DNA of 64,000 bases from Thamnaconus septentrionalis (lineage: Eukaryota; Chordata; Actinopteri; Tetraodontiformes; Monacanthidae). Position numbers and translations under genes: made by a program. Below are positions 25,581 to 37,213 of this stretch, piece by piece (position 1 is the first letter of the stretch; each line of letters starts with the position of its first letter). A model generated the notes under the pieces. The model did no database searches. It saw only the letters and a program-made list of their open reading frames with translations, and was not told the DNA's origin. The DNA is taken from contig CM020501.1 in assembly GCA_009823395.1 (NCBI GenBank), forward strand, positions 10,592,361-10,656,360, given 5' to 3'.

Positions 25581-25753
25581 CTTCATGTGGGACTTGAGAT
25601 TGTCTTTGCGAGCACAGCGAAAGGGGCACAGGGGGCACTGGTGGCTTTTCAAGCCTGTGTGGATGACCATGTGCCTCTTCCAGTAGCTCTTGCGTTTGAT
25701 GACCAGTCCGCACACAGGACACTGGAATGGTTTGCCGCCGTCCTCCGGAGAGC
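25581..25753 (-). CDS. znf827: znf827 coding exon 3: C2H2 zinc fingers 1 and 2
   Basis: The acceptor AG is at 25755-25754, and the donor is ATGAAG/GTGAGA. The exon gives residues 452-509. Finger 1 has Cys463 and Cys466 with His479 and His483 (C-x2-C-x12-H-x3-H). Finger 2 has Cys491, Cys494 and His507, and its last histidine (His511) is encoded by the next exon, so the fold depends on correct splicing. The finger linker is TGLKSH, not the classical TGEKP. The motif CPLCPFRCARKDNLKSH is typical of the ZNF827 family. The exon has phase 1 at its start and phase 0 at its end, so skipping it would break the frame (173 bp). A DNA- or protein-binding role is inferred from the finger class. Confidence 0.95.
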
Positions 25754-26079
25754 CTTGAGGGCACGGAAGAACATTATTACAAGAAGAAAATCAATAGATT
25801 TCCTAAAGCATAGACGTAAGTACCTGCACATATGTACATTACAGCGTGAAACACTCGTTTGTAAATGTGTACCACAGATCTTGCCGTTCTAAACATAGGG
25901 CACATTGACGGACTGTGAGCTCTGATAAACCACTCCACACCTAGTGGTGAAAAATATCAAAGGGCCGGCCATCTGGAAGCAATGGAATGAGGGATGAAGG
26001 GGGGAAAAAAAACCCCAAGCATGTTTTAGTATCTCGATTATTGTTGTTGGCTTTATATCCGGCATCCATTACCGTTTAA

Positions 26080-26330
26080 TTGGTCTTATTAGAAAGAGGC
26101 ATGATTGCATTACAAATTCTACAAGGGGCTGTCAGGATGGCTTCATAAGTATTCCAGAGCCGTTCCTTGAAAAACATCTGGTAATCAGTGTTTGGTGAAA
26201 TTACTGTGCTCAGCCATTCATTGACCTGAGGTGTAAAACCTCGAGACTGCCTATTTGCAACAATAAACTGCCATCTGCGGCCCAACCTCTCCCGAGCGCA
26301 GCGCCGATCACAATGCAGGAGGGGAAACAT
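26080..26330. promoter_or_regulatory. candidate conserved block (intron 2)
   Basis: About 250 bases of non-repetitive sequence with CATGATTGCATTACAAATTC, GGTAATCAG and TGACCTGAGG words, unlike the G- and T-run sequence around it. Confidence 0.35.
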
Positions 26331-27837
26331 TTTTTAAAAATGACTTCTTATTCTAGAGTGGAGACGAGGAAAGCAGAAACAGAACGCAGAGGGGGGAAAA
26401 ATGTGCGCAAGTTGAAAGCTTTCATCTTAGTTCCCAAATAACTGAAAAGCATTCTGGGGGTTATGAGGCTGAATGTGGACGCTGAGCGCCGTGCCCACAC
26501 AATGCAGATTTATAGAGGAGCTGCTGGCAATCAAACAGGACATGACAGTCGATAATCAAGGTCACATTTTTCAGTCTGGGCGGCCAAACAACTACCTGCC
26601 TTTTTTTTTCCCCTTCCTTTTTTTTCCCTTCCAGAGCGCCGCTCGACCTTGACGCTCTCGGGTTAGAGCACAAACCCCTTTTTAACATGCAGATCACAAA
26701 ATATTACATCGACTGCCTCGTCTGTCTGAAGTCAATTTGATCCGGCCATTTTAGATGTGGTGGGGGTGGGGACGGGGGCGGGGGGGCGTTGGCTGCGTCA
26801 CAATCCCTCGGCAGTTGCCCATCCATCTCCCTGAAAACATTCTGCCCCCCCCCTCCCTAAAGGCGACTTAGCGCTGGGGCTGCACTTTGAAGCCTTCTCA
26901 CTTCCTGTGAAAGAGTGAGAACTGTGAGAGAAAAAACAAAACAAAAGAAAAAAATCTTGTTTAGGTTAGACGTCCGCACACCAGCGCAGTGCACGCTACC
27001 GCCTGGCCGTCGGTGAGCAGCGGAGAGATGGTGGAACGCAAGAGGCAGAGCAGACGCGAGAGGGTGCGTGTCTGTGTGTGTCTGTGTGTCCGTGTGTGCG
27101 AGTGTGCATCTGTATCCACTCAGTGGAAAGTATGATGTGTTTGGCCCCGAGTCTGCTGTGCCTGATCTGTGCAGAGGGCTCTGGTTAGTGGGGGCTGAAG
27201 CCAGGAGGAGGCTGCCGAGATGGATATAGACTCCAGGGCTCCCCACTGCGCCGAGCGCACACTGACAGCCCCCCTTTTGGCAAGCGCACACATCCGAGCA
27301 CAAACGAGCCAGTCTGGGAAGGCAGCGAGGTCTCAGCCTGAACCCCCCCATTGAGCCCACAGACCTTTTTTTTTTTTTTTTTGTTTCCCAGACTGGAAGG
27401 AAGGCCAGCCAGGGCCAGTTTTCTCTCGGCTACGCTCTCCGCTCGGCTGACAGTCGAGCTGCGGCTTCGCTGCGCGCTACTCCAGCGCCAGTGAGGTGAG
27501 AACAAAACCACAACACGACGAGAGAAACCGTGCTGTGGAAGTTTTACGGCCGCCGAGCGTTTTTTTTTCTCTCTCCCGGCAAGCGAGCAGAAACCCTCGA
27601 AGCCGGCCGGCGATGACAACTGCATTTGATCAGAGGGCTTCTGCATTGTCCCATTGGATGGGATGAGGGGGGCTGGTGGTGGTAGTGGTGGTGTTGGTGG
27701 TGGTGGGGGGTTATCCTGATGGAAAACACACGTTTTGGCACACAAACCCGAGAGGGTGAAACACTTCTAATTTGAACCTCGTGACATTAGCTGAATGAGT
27801 TCCTGGGTGAACCAGGATGGGAGAAAATACATAAGTG

Positions 27838-27960
27838 ACAGACAGACAGACAGACAGACAAATAGATAGACAGATAGATAGAATCTTTTGGGCTAGACAG
27901 ACTAGCCTAAAAGTCTGTCTGTCTAGCCTGATGAGGGACAGACAGACAGACAGTCAGGTA
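27838..27960. repeat. (GACA)n/(GATA)n tract with hairpin
   Basis: GACA and GATA units flank a short stem: CTTTTGGGCTAG at 27885-27896 pairs with CTAGCCTAAAAG at 27902-27913 (one G-T pair). A second GACA run follows at about 27938. Confidence 0.85.
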
Positions 27961-28334
27961 CTTTATTCATCCTCACGGGGAAACTTGCCACAAATAAATA
28001 AGCTATGACCAAAAAAACAAAGTTTGTCTTGAATCTTTTTAACCTTTGCCTGCAACTACAAGGACGTTGTGTTTTAAATTATCGCAACTTGTTGCCTTGT
28101 GCCCGTGTCGTATTGTCAAGCCAATGTCAGAGTGAAAACTGGAGTCAGAGATTTAATCCTTGCCAAAAACACATTTTAGAATCCAAGTATCTCCCCTCTT
28201 TGGTAGTAAGTGTGTGGATTTAGGGCTACACCAGCTACACAGAGGTCACGGGCCCAGCTTGGTACGGGAAGAGCAATGATTTGCAGTCGTTTAACTGACT
28301 TTTTGACTGCAGGTGTTTGCGGCGCTCAGGTTAC

Positions 28335-29645
28335 CTGCTTGGCTGTTGGGTTTGACCCGGCCCTTCGGCGTCGAGGGCAGAAGCAGCTCCAGGCTCTGCG
28401 TCGGCGTCGAGGGCGTGGGAGCTTTCTGGTTCTTGTCCAGCAGGGGCTTCACGTCCTCCTGGAGGACCCCGGCCGAGGAGGCCGACGAGCCGTCCTTCTT
28501 GTCGGCCAGGAGGTTCCCCGCCGCCCGGGCCGCCACCTCCTTGAGCAAGGCGGCGGAGGAGGTCATGGAGACGAGGGAGAGGAAGGAGCTGGCCGAGCCC
28601 TGGTGCTCGGCAGTGGCGGGGGCGGCGGTGGCGGCGCCGGCCGTGGACGAGGCCTGGCTCCGCTCGCTGACCTTCTTGGAGAGCGCGGCGAGGGTGGAGC
28701 TGGCCGACTGCGCGCTGAACGGGGAGCTGAAGGCGTCGAAGCGGACCACGTCGTCCCCCCGGCCGCCACCACCGCCGAGGGCAGGCGCCGTCGCCGAGGA
28801 GGCGGACGAGGACGACGGCGTGGTGGAAGACGACACCACGGTGCTCTTGTCCTGCAGGACGGCGTTGGCCGCCGCCTTCAGCTTCTGGATGGCCGAGTCC
28901 GGGGACAGGCTGGAGCCGCAGGGCGTGGAGCAGCTGACCGGCGGCCACTTGTCGGCCACGCCCGCCCACACGAAGCCGCCGCCGTTGGTGGGAGCGACAG
29001 AGTTGAAGGGGTCGTGCGGCTCCTGCTTGATGTTGCCGACGGACGGAGCCAAGGAGGCCGGCGAGGCCGAGCCGCTGTTGTTGCTGTTGCTGCCGGCCAG
29101 CTTGCGAGCCAGAGCGCTGAGCTGATGGGCGTGGTGGGACGACGGCGAGAGGGTCAGCGGCGGCGCCAGGCCCACGGGAGGGGAGTCGCAGCCGGCGCCC
29201 CGGGACGACCGACCGCCCAGCAGCTCCCCGGAGGCGCCCAGCTTGAGCGAGCCGGCCTCCAGGAGGCGCCGCAGGTTGCTGCTGAGCGGCTTGCCCAGGG
29301 CGCGCGACGCCGCCTCGCCGTACAGCGCGACACCACCACCGACGACAGCGTGTCCTGGGCCGAAGGCGCCGCCGCCGCCCAGGCCCAGGAGCTCCAGCGA
29401 GGCGTGGCGGACGGGCGTGGAGCAACCCAGGGGCCGTCGGCAGCGGGCGCCGTCCCCTGCCGAGCCGGCGCCCTGCCGCTCGTCGGGGGACGAGCCCCGG
29501 TGGTGGTGGGGGCCGGCGAGGAGGAGCTCGTCCTGCGCGTCTCCATACGAGGACGAGTCGGAGCGCGTGTCCGAGGCGTTCCCGAACCAGGCTTCCTCCT
29601 CGGCGGGAGCGTCGCCGGGCCCTCGGTCCTCGCTGCTGTCCACAT
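28335..29645 (-). CDS. znf827: znf827 coding exon 2: long low-complexity region with conserved blocks
   Basis: This exon encodes residues 15-451 and the first base of Gly452. The acceptor is TTTTTCCAG (AG at 29647-29646) and the donor CAG/GTAACC. It has no zinc finger. It is rich in Ser, Ala and Gly, with polyserine and polyglycine tracts at about 286-310. Conserved islands seen in the translation are: acidic AEEEAWFGNASDT (29-41), KPLSSNLRRLLEAGSLKL (133-150), LSPSSHHAHQLSALARKLA (180-198), a IKQEP SUMO-type site (220-224), LSPDSAIQKLKAAANAVLQ (261-279), an FSSPFS to SKKVSERS block (320-344), SSFLSLVSMTSSAALLKEVA (367-386) and SLELLLPSTPKGRV (432-445). These match the human protein as I remember it, but the linkers are longer here. 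The exon is strongly GC-rich, which also keeps the antisense strand open. The helical islands may be protein contacts; their function is not known to me. Confidence 0.93.
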
Positions 29646-30014
29646 CTGGAAAAAGACGCACACGGACATAAGACGCGAGCGGCAAAACGGCTAGAGTTAC
29701 TCCTTTAAATAACGTGCGTATCCCTGCAGTGAGACGTTGCAAATTAAATTTCTAACCGGTAAACATTAAACATCACGATGAGGGAGGAAAAAAATGAGAA
29801 CATCAAACATTTATTGCAGCGCGTTGCATTGAGGGAATAGTAATAGAGCTGGACCGAGTGTAGACGGCGGTAAAGCATAAAAGATCATTAAAGACTTTTT
29901 ATTTTTGTTAGTTCCCACTCCGGCTTAATGCCTGTATGATGCGACGGCGCTAATCAGATGAGGGAGCTTAATTGAAGGAATAACAAACGCAGTCGTCTGC
30001 CCGAACCTCTGGAA

Positions 30015-30015
<1 letters not shown>

Positions 30016-30069
<54 letters not shown>
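30016..30069. repeat. (AC)n microsatellite
   Basis: About 27 units close to the exon 2 acceptor side of intron 1. Confidence 0.95.
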
Positions 30070-30074
<5 letters not shown>

Positions 30075-30189
30075 AATAATCCTCATATAGCGGCAGCTTT
30101 CCTCGGGGCGCATCAGAGATGTTTGAGTAATTTAGATTTTTCTGTCCTTTTTCAACCGTGTTTTTTTTCTTCCCACAATTGGTCTGGAG

Positions 30190-30460
30190 GAGCCCAGTAA
30201 AGGGGTTACCATGACAACGGGTCCTTCTGGGAGGCTAGACAGCAAAGATTAGGGTAATGGAGGTTACAGAACTAGATTAATATTCATAAGCCTGCAGATA
30301 CCACCGGGGAGCCAATAAGGATAGGGTTAAGGTCACCAAGGGTCATTAATATACACTTCATGTATCAATATTCATAAGCAAAACATTACAGCTTGCCAGA
30401 CAAGGGCGAACAAAGAAAAGTGAATATTCCTGATACATATTAACAAACCTCCATAAGAAC
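30190..30460. promoter_or_regulatory. candidate conserved block with RFX X-box (intron 1)
   Basis: GTTACCATGACAAC at 30205-30218 fits the RFX X-box consensus. Two ATATTCATAAGC words (about 30283 and 30368) and several TAATAT words follow. The block is non-repetitive. Confidence 0.45.
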
Positions 30461-32146
30461 ATGTCAGAAGCACCAGGGCCTCGGCAAAGCAAAATGTCAG
30501 AGCTGACTTTTCCACCCTCCTCCTCCTCTTCCTCCTCCTCCACCTCCTCTCCGGGTTACTGTACACAACCTCGCAAAACATCTGATAAAAGCCGAGAAGG
30601 CAGATTTCCCTGACAAGACCGGTCAGACGCTCGCAGGGAACCGCGGAGCGATGGGAGATTGGTTGGGAATGTTTTGCACAGAAACATACGTCGACACACG
30701 CACACAAGTCGTCTTCACCTTGGCGACCCCGACGGAGGCCTGGTGTGTCTGCGCTCTCTGTTTACGGGCGAAAGGAAAACGGTTGCGAGGCAACCCCGTC
30801 CCAGCAACCTGTTGGGATCATTAGAGTCGGCCGACATCTGGCCAGCTGCGGCCTGCAGAGGTGACCGCGAACGCAACCCGCCGCTGCGACAGGACATCAC
30901 ACAGGGCCTCCAGCGGTTCACACAAAAATTAAAAGCTTGCTTTGATTGGTTCGAAATTTACAGATCTCCACAAAACAGCGCTTAGGCCTTCTGTTCACAA
31001 GCTGTCAGCAAATCTTGTATAGTTCCCTGCTAAAAAAAAAGTTCTGTTCACACAAAGCAAATCTGAGGGAGCTGCAACTAACCTGGAAAGGTATCAGTGC
31101 CCTCTGTGACATCACCCAGGGCTGTTTTCTAATGTGTTTTTTTGCACACGCTGTATGAAAACACAGCTAGCACAACCAGCAAAGGAAGGATTTCTAAGAA
31201 TTCACCGTCAGCCCATAGACACTGATTCTAATTAGAAAACTAATTCTACATCATCTGGGACCTTTGGAGTATCTGAAAAAAGTCAACAGAAAAGAGTGAG
31301 TTTTTATCACCGTCCCCGGGGTTTTGTCCTCATGGTCTGTCTAGCGTGATGCCCACATAGGAGCACAAACACAATACGATTAACCCCTGGTATTTGTGAC
31401 ACTGACTGTGAATAGGAAATAACACCGCGAGGCACTAATTGCGAACCCAGTGCACCTCAAAACCATTTTGCCACCTGAGTAGGGTTAACAGGAAGGAAAG
31501 AAAGAGAGGGAGACGGAGAAGGAGCCAGTGAGTCATACAGGGCAGGGCTTGACCCATTTCCATGTGACATGCGAAAGAGGAGGAAAGAAAAAAAGGAACA
31601 AAAAAAAAAGAAGAGGAAAGCGGCGAGAGCCACTAATGGCTGTAATGCGGTTAGAGGGAAATCACTGGATCGCTGACCCGAGGTCTAGACTTGGAAGCTG
31701 AACTCTCCTGCGTCCAAGGTTTCCACTTTTCAAACCTTAGGGTTAGACGCAGCCGGACGCACAGCTCTGCAACCGTGCGCTGATGCACTCCACTACCGGG
31801 GCTTTGTGTGTCACAGGCGAACACACCCAGAGGCAGAATGACATTTAACAAGGTCGCGGTCTCCGGCCCGGGCTCTAAAGAGGGGGACGGACTTCGCTTT
31901 TGAGGCTTCGCATTTGCTGACGTGCGTCCGTCTCGCGTAACGGCCTGGGGAGCGCCCGTGTGCTAAACTACGCAAAACTTGCTGGCCGAGAATGAGAGTT
32001 AAAAGGTCCTACATTATGATGTCAGTGAACGAATGAATGAGTGAATGAATGAATGAATGAATGAATAGAAAACTCCAACCTTTACTTGTTTTTCTTGCTC
32101 CAACTTTGAAAGAAAAATCTATATTAACAAAAAAAGTTCCAAAATC

Positions 32147-32148
32147 AT

Positions 32149-32182
<34 letters not shown>

Positions 32183-32276
32183 GTACATATATATGTACAT
32201 ATATAAAAATATACACACTGTATCTGTGTATATACATACATACATACATATATATACAGTATATATACACATATAT
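32147..32276. repeat. compound (AC)n and (AT/ATAC)n microsatellite
   Basis: AC units give way to ATAT, GTACATAT and ATACATAC runs. Confidence 0.9.
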
Positions 32277-32977
32277 ACTGAAAACTGAAAACATTATTGA
32301 CATGGTTTGTTCAATGCTGCGAATCCTTGCCTGCCATCGGGCCTTTTTTGTCCCTGACATGCATTCAACCACGCTGCTACTCGACAACAGAGGCTGGCTT
32401 GGTGACAGCAACGCCCCCCACCCCCCACCCCCACCCCCAAGTGATGGAGGCACGCAGATACGGGCTGAGGCGGCGAGCGTCTGCCACCGAGAGGGAACCA
32501 TTTAGCGGTGTAATGGCGGGGATGACTTGCATGTTGAGACAAACAGCTGCGGGGTGCCCGCCAGTCGGGATCTGTTATCGCTCACGCGCGGCTGGTGATT
32601 CAGTGTGTGTGCGTGCGGCCGTGCGCAGACTGTCTCCGAGGGGGCCGCGGCACGACGTATAGCACGGGGGGGGGGGCATTACGTCGGGGGGGGGTGGGGG
32701 TGGGTGGAGGGGAATATGAGAATAACCCGGCGTGACAAGTCGAAGGGCGAGCCGCGGCGACGTGGGGGGGGGGGACTGCCCCCGAGATTGAGCGGAAATG
32801 TACACACTCAGCAGCTGAAAATGTTCCCCCGGCGAAGCACCTCTGTGACCCGCGAAAAGAGTGGAGGGGGCGGAGCTACGGGCAACAACCAGCGGGCGTC
32901 GTGAGTAGTTCGCGCCCGTCCGCCGTTTCACCTCGTGACGCCACAAACAACCTCTGCTCGCGAACTCGGCTCGGGTA

Positions 32978-33240
32978 TGAGGCTGCGGCTACTGAATATT
33001 TTTGGCAATCAATTATTCCGACGAATATTCCATCGATTCATCATATTGCCAGTCCGGTATCCAGTTCTTATAATACATCCGTGGGCGTATGACCTGTGAC
33101 GCAAGCACGTTGTGTCACACTAAAAACAGCCCGTGCGAAACATGAGCTTTAAATTTAATTAAACGACAGCAGATGAAATTCTTCGATTATTGTTTTGTAA
33201 TCAAGTTACTCAAATTACTCGAGGAATCGTTGCAGTCCTA
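32978..33240. mobile_element. short diverged hAT-type MITE, copy C
   Basis: The 263-base element has ends TGAGGCTGCGGCTACTG and the complement of TAGGACTGCAACGATTC. Flanking 8-mers CTCGGGTA and CTCGGAAA agree at 6 of 8 positions. Inside, AATATTCCATCGATTCATC and ATCAAGTTACTC words resemble the AT-rich arms of copies A and B, but this looks like a separate subfamily. Confidence 0.6.
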
Positions 33241-34006
33241 CTCGGAAAACCTTTTTTTTTCTCTAGGTCGCGGAGGTGTGCACGTGCCTGCGAACGCGGA
33301 CATCGCGCAGAAGTCAGCTGGATTTTTCCCTCTGTCGCCCAAACCCGATCGCTGGTTGGGGGGGTTGGGGGGGTGGGGGGGCACTGCAGCGGTGGTAGGT
33401 CAGGAGGTCGCCCACCGCATGACTTGTGTGAGGTTGCTGACTAACATCTCTTCTCCTTCCGCACACGCACCCACACACACATTGAGACGCACGCACGCAG
33501 CACGCACACACACACCTATACTATGACTTAGCCAGGCATGAAAATTGGCCTCGCTGACCTCAGGCCTGAGCAGGGTAGGAGGGGGAGAGGGGGATTGAAA
33601 GGCAGAGGAAGGAAAGGAGGAAGGCTGGGAGAGATAGAGGGGAGGGGAGGGCAGAGAAGGGGAGGGGCCAGTTTGGCCGGGGCTGAACAGAGGAGGCCAT
33701 TAGCCGATTAAGGCTGGACAGGGGTGCATCGATACAGCACTGATGTCAAAATGAGAGTCATGCCCATGAGCTAATATAGCAATGAGAGTAAGGGAGGCCA
33801 AGGGAGAGGGTGCAAGAGCTGGAGAGAGGCAGTGTGGGGCTGGGGGGAAGAGAGGGGGGGGGGGCAAAAAAAAAAAAAATCACTCAAATCTTCACGACTG
33901 CTCCTGGCCTCAATGCCATCAAAAGGAGATCAGATGAAAGACGGCCACAACATTCCAAGAGAGGCGCATTTCCAAAAAAGATTAGTCTTAAATCTGTGCC
34001 ACAATA

Positions 34007-34008
<2 letters not shown>

Positions 34009-34085
<77 letters not shown>
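34009..34085. repeat. (GT)n microsatellite
   Basis: About 38 uninterrupted units. Confidence 0.95.
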
Positions 34086-34088
<3 letters not shown>

Positions 34089-34172
34089 CAGCGTGCATGT
34101 TTATGTCTCTAGGGGCAGGTTAGGGAGGGAGGGAGGGAGGGAGGCAGGTAGGGAGCAGATGATGGGGACATA

Positions 34173-34223
34173 GGAAGGAAGGAAGGAAGGAAGGAAGGAA
34201 GGAAGGAAGGTGGTGGTGGTGGT
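34173..34223. repeat. (GGAA)n followed by (GGT)n
   Basis: About nine GGAA units, then five GGT units. GGAA arrays can bind ETS-family factors. Confidence 0.9.
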
Positions 34224-35040
34224 ATGTATTTAGTGAGGAAGGAGCCACAGCAGTAATTAAGTGTCCGGCTGGGCTCTGGCAGGGGTTGCCACTGCCGCGG
34301 GCAATGCTAATGAGCACGCCCGGCGGTCAGGGCTGCCTTATTAGCGCCTGCTGGACAATATGGTTGCAGAGTCGCTCCACTGGCGGGCCCTTGTCTCCGC
34401 AAATGACGAGTAGCTCTCCTGAGGAGGAAGGTAATTCCATTAATTGGGACACACTGGATCAGGATCACTTCCCTTCACTTTTCCATGATCTCCAACTTTG
34501 CCTGATCTTCTTTATACATCCGCTGCTTTTTTCTTTCTTTCCCTTTTTCCCTTTCATGCGCGCGTCCCTTCATCCCCCTTCCTTTTATTACTGTTGTCAC
34601 AACCGGGACTGCGAGTGTGAAGATGAACGCAACGCAGATGCTCCAAATAAACTTAGCTGGAAGTGCGTGGAGCAGGCGAGGCAGACGTGTCGCCCTCCTC
34701 TGACAGGAGAAAATGGGCCATCAGTCTGTCAAAATTGCCCACCGCCAACCTCCACTGGCAACATGAATTTGTTTTACAGAGAAGTCCATCAGTTAAGTTT
34801 TAGGAGAAACACGATAAAATGCAAACACAATTGAAGTGGTCAGGCTTAATAATATTAAAAACAACAACAACTCATTTCTCATAGCTGCACCGAGATGAAC
34901 TGATCAACAATGTCGCAAGCACCGAATTTGGTAACACTGCCATGGAAAATCCAAAGACTTCTTTGAAAAGTGATTGACAGATCTCTCACAACAGAATGAG
35001 TATCCACCCATTACTTTTCACTGCTTAACCTACTACACAC

Positions 35041-35596
35041 TAGGGCTGCAACTAACCATTATTTTTGTTGTCGACTAATCTATCGATTATTTTTACGATT
35101 AGTCATGATTTTCTTTTTTTTCACCTTGTGTCATAGGCTGATGATTAATTACCAAATAAGCATGTAATTCAAAACATAAATACGAAACATCTATCCTCGA
35201 AGTTATTTGTGAACTCCTCTCTGCAGTGCGTAATGATACAGCGACTCCGGGATGTCACCGTTTTAGGCCTTCACGCATCGGCGTAGTGCTACCATGGAAT
35301 GCTCGGTGAGCTTCACAGAGTTTGCACCCAACGTGTTTCGCTGCTTCATTTTCAATGAAATATTGCGAAACTTTAGAAACTTTGGGTCTGAGTTTTCGAG
35401 CCTTTTCGGAGAAGAAGCCCTTCCTCTTCCTGTTTTTTGCAGGATGTAAACAACAAGCGACACGGCCACCCTCAGTGCTCGGTACTGCACTGCAGGTACA
35501 AATGAGCATGTAGCGGCTGCAGTGTGATTTTATCATTCAGCAATTTACAATAACAATAACACGACGCGGCAACGCTTAAATCTCATTGCAGCCCTA
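35041..35596. mobile_element. hAT element, copy B, nested in a SINE
   Basis: The 556-base element has ends TAGGGCTGCAAC and ATTGCAGCCCTA and target duplications CTACACAC and CTCCACAC (7 of 8). It is related to copy A but keeps an internal piece of the transposase gene on the minus strand. The flanks on both sides belong to one reverse-oriented SINE, so it jumped into an older element. Confidence 0.85.
35258..35377 (-). pseudogene. remnant of hAT transposase N-terminal BED zinc finger
   Basis: A short minus-strand reading inside hAT copy B shows the family pattern SKVSQYF, then CKLC, then FHGSTTPMRE and LKR. The two cysteines are kept (first at about 35326-35324), but the first expected histidine is a glycine and a stop follows before the second. 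It is therefore a non-functional relic and has no catalytic RNase H-like domain. It confirms that the element derives from an autonomous hAT transposon. Confidence 0.7.
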
Positions 35597-37169
35597 CTCC
35601 ACACGAGGCTGGACTCAATCCCAGCAATGACCGGGTGAGGGTGGGGCACACACTGGACAGGGAAAAAAACAACCACACACCCATTCACACTTACAGATGA
35701 CCAGTCGCCCTGACCCGCCCGCTCTTGTAGTGCGGGAGGAAGCCGGAGTAACTGGAGAGAAACCACACAGGCACATGGAGAACCTGCACACTGGGAACAG
35801 AGGGGCCCCTGTCCAAACCCATGACCTTATCGTGCAAGCCACTGGACCACTGCTGGATCCAAATGAAAAACCCCTCCGGTGGCTTCACAAAGGTTTACAT
35901 TAGACATTCAGGCGTGATTAGAACCAGACTTGACCGCGACTGAGGCTATCGTGTGTCGCTTGTCCTCCCTTGACTGGCAGTCGGAGACACAGACATAAAA
36001 AGCCCATCTTTCCCATGGAATACGAGGGGATGGGATACTGCGTGTGAGGATCAGGGGCCAGGCAGAGGGGCTATATATATACGATGGTGGTTGAGTCATA
36101 CTGAAATGTAGTGCAAATCACCATCTGTGTATTTTTGGCCTTGGCCTTGGTGGTTTGTGGGTACTTTGGGCAGCACGCCAGAGGTGAAACAGGAAGGAGA
36201 AGTGTTCTTGGAAGAGAATGAGACGACTGAGAGCCCCAGACCTCTGAAATTCCTCATTGCAGATGAAGTGCACTTTGCCCTCAGGTTTATTTTTCCCTTC
36301 CCTTTTTAGAAACTCTCGTGTTAAAAAAATAAATAAATAAAAAAAGCTTGCTCATATATCCTCAAATGTGTCATCAAAGGTATACATCTGTCGTCCCAGT
36401 GGGAGACGAGCCGGTCGACTGCATCTACATCAGCATTATCTGATTACACAGAAATATTTCAATTAGAAGAGACAGCTACAATATTCAACTGGTTTTGCTA
36501 TATTGACAAAAGTACAAAAATTCTCAACGGAAACCTATGCTTGAATAAAAATACATTTTTTTCCCGACTTAGGAGAGTTTTACTAATACTGTGAGCAGCA
36601 GCATGCTTTTCCATGTCCTTAGTGGGCTGAAATGCCTCAACTGCTTCATAGACACATTTCTGATTAAAATTATTGTTGATATAATTTGCAATACATCATA
36701 TAACCTTTCACACAGAAGTCATTTAAAAGTGCAACCAACCAACAAGTAATTACAGTCAATATCTATAGGACATGCAATACATTGTCAAATTAATTATTTT
36801 GGACTATGCTGTCCAAAGGTAACAGGACCAATGCGCTGCAGCGCCTAATTGTCTGGGAAGAGTGTGTGTAAAATACTTGTAATATTCTACAGTGGGAGCT
36901 GTAGCAAACTTTATTACCCAGAAAATGACACTAAGTTGTGATGAAAATGGGGTAATCAGCGCTGACACATCACCAATCACAGCATTAAAGCTTTAAAGCG
37001 TGCATCACAGACAACGTACACTCCGGATTAATCTCACTTGATAAATCTAATTTCCAACTAGGGACAGAGAACTGGGACCTTTTATCTGCTGCCCCATACC
37101 GATGGCCACTTTAAGGAATGATATTTAAGTTGAACAGAGATGTTTTTTTTAACCTTCTCTCTTTCTCTT

Positions 37170-37171
<2 letters not shown>

Positions 37172-37211
<40 letters not shown>
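37172..37211. repeat. (CT)n microsatellite
   Basis: About 20 units in intron 1. Confidence 0.95.

Positions 37212-37213
<2 letters not shown>

Larger units (their letters stand above)
25754..28334 (-). other. znf827 intron 2 (about 2.6 kb)
   Basis: It has a possible conserved block at 26080-26330 and another near 26460-26600, G- and C-run tracts at 26755-26860, and (GACA)n/(GATA)n with a hairpin at 27838-27960. That tract is followed by ACTTTATTCATCC and a CGGGGAAACT word, which resembles the 3' tail of teleost non-LTR elements. Confidence 0.75.
35001..35880 (-). mobile_element. SINE in reverse orientation, interrupted by hAT copy B
   Basis: The left part (35001-35040) holds the CCATTACTTTTCACTGCTTA tail word. 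The right part (from about 35597) holds GACTCAATCCCAGC, CACACTGGACAGG, CACACCCATTCACACTTAC and GAGGAAGCCGGAGTAACTGG. The same words in the same order occur at 43723-43982, where no hAT lies between them. The tRNA-like head would be near 35810-35880 and is decayed. Confidence 0.7.

Noticed and set aside
28210..29694. Long plus-strand open reading of 494 codons opposite znf827 exon 2
   Set aside because: It mirrors a GC-rich coding exon. Open antisense frames are expected there, the translation is Arg/Gly/Ala-rich with no family likeness, and the minus strand has clear exon signals.
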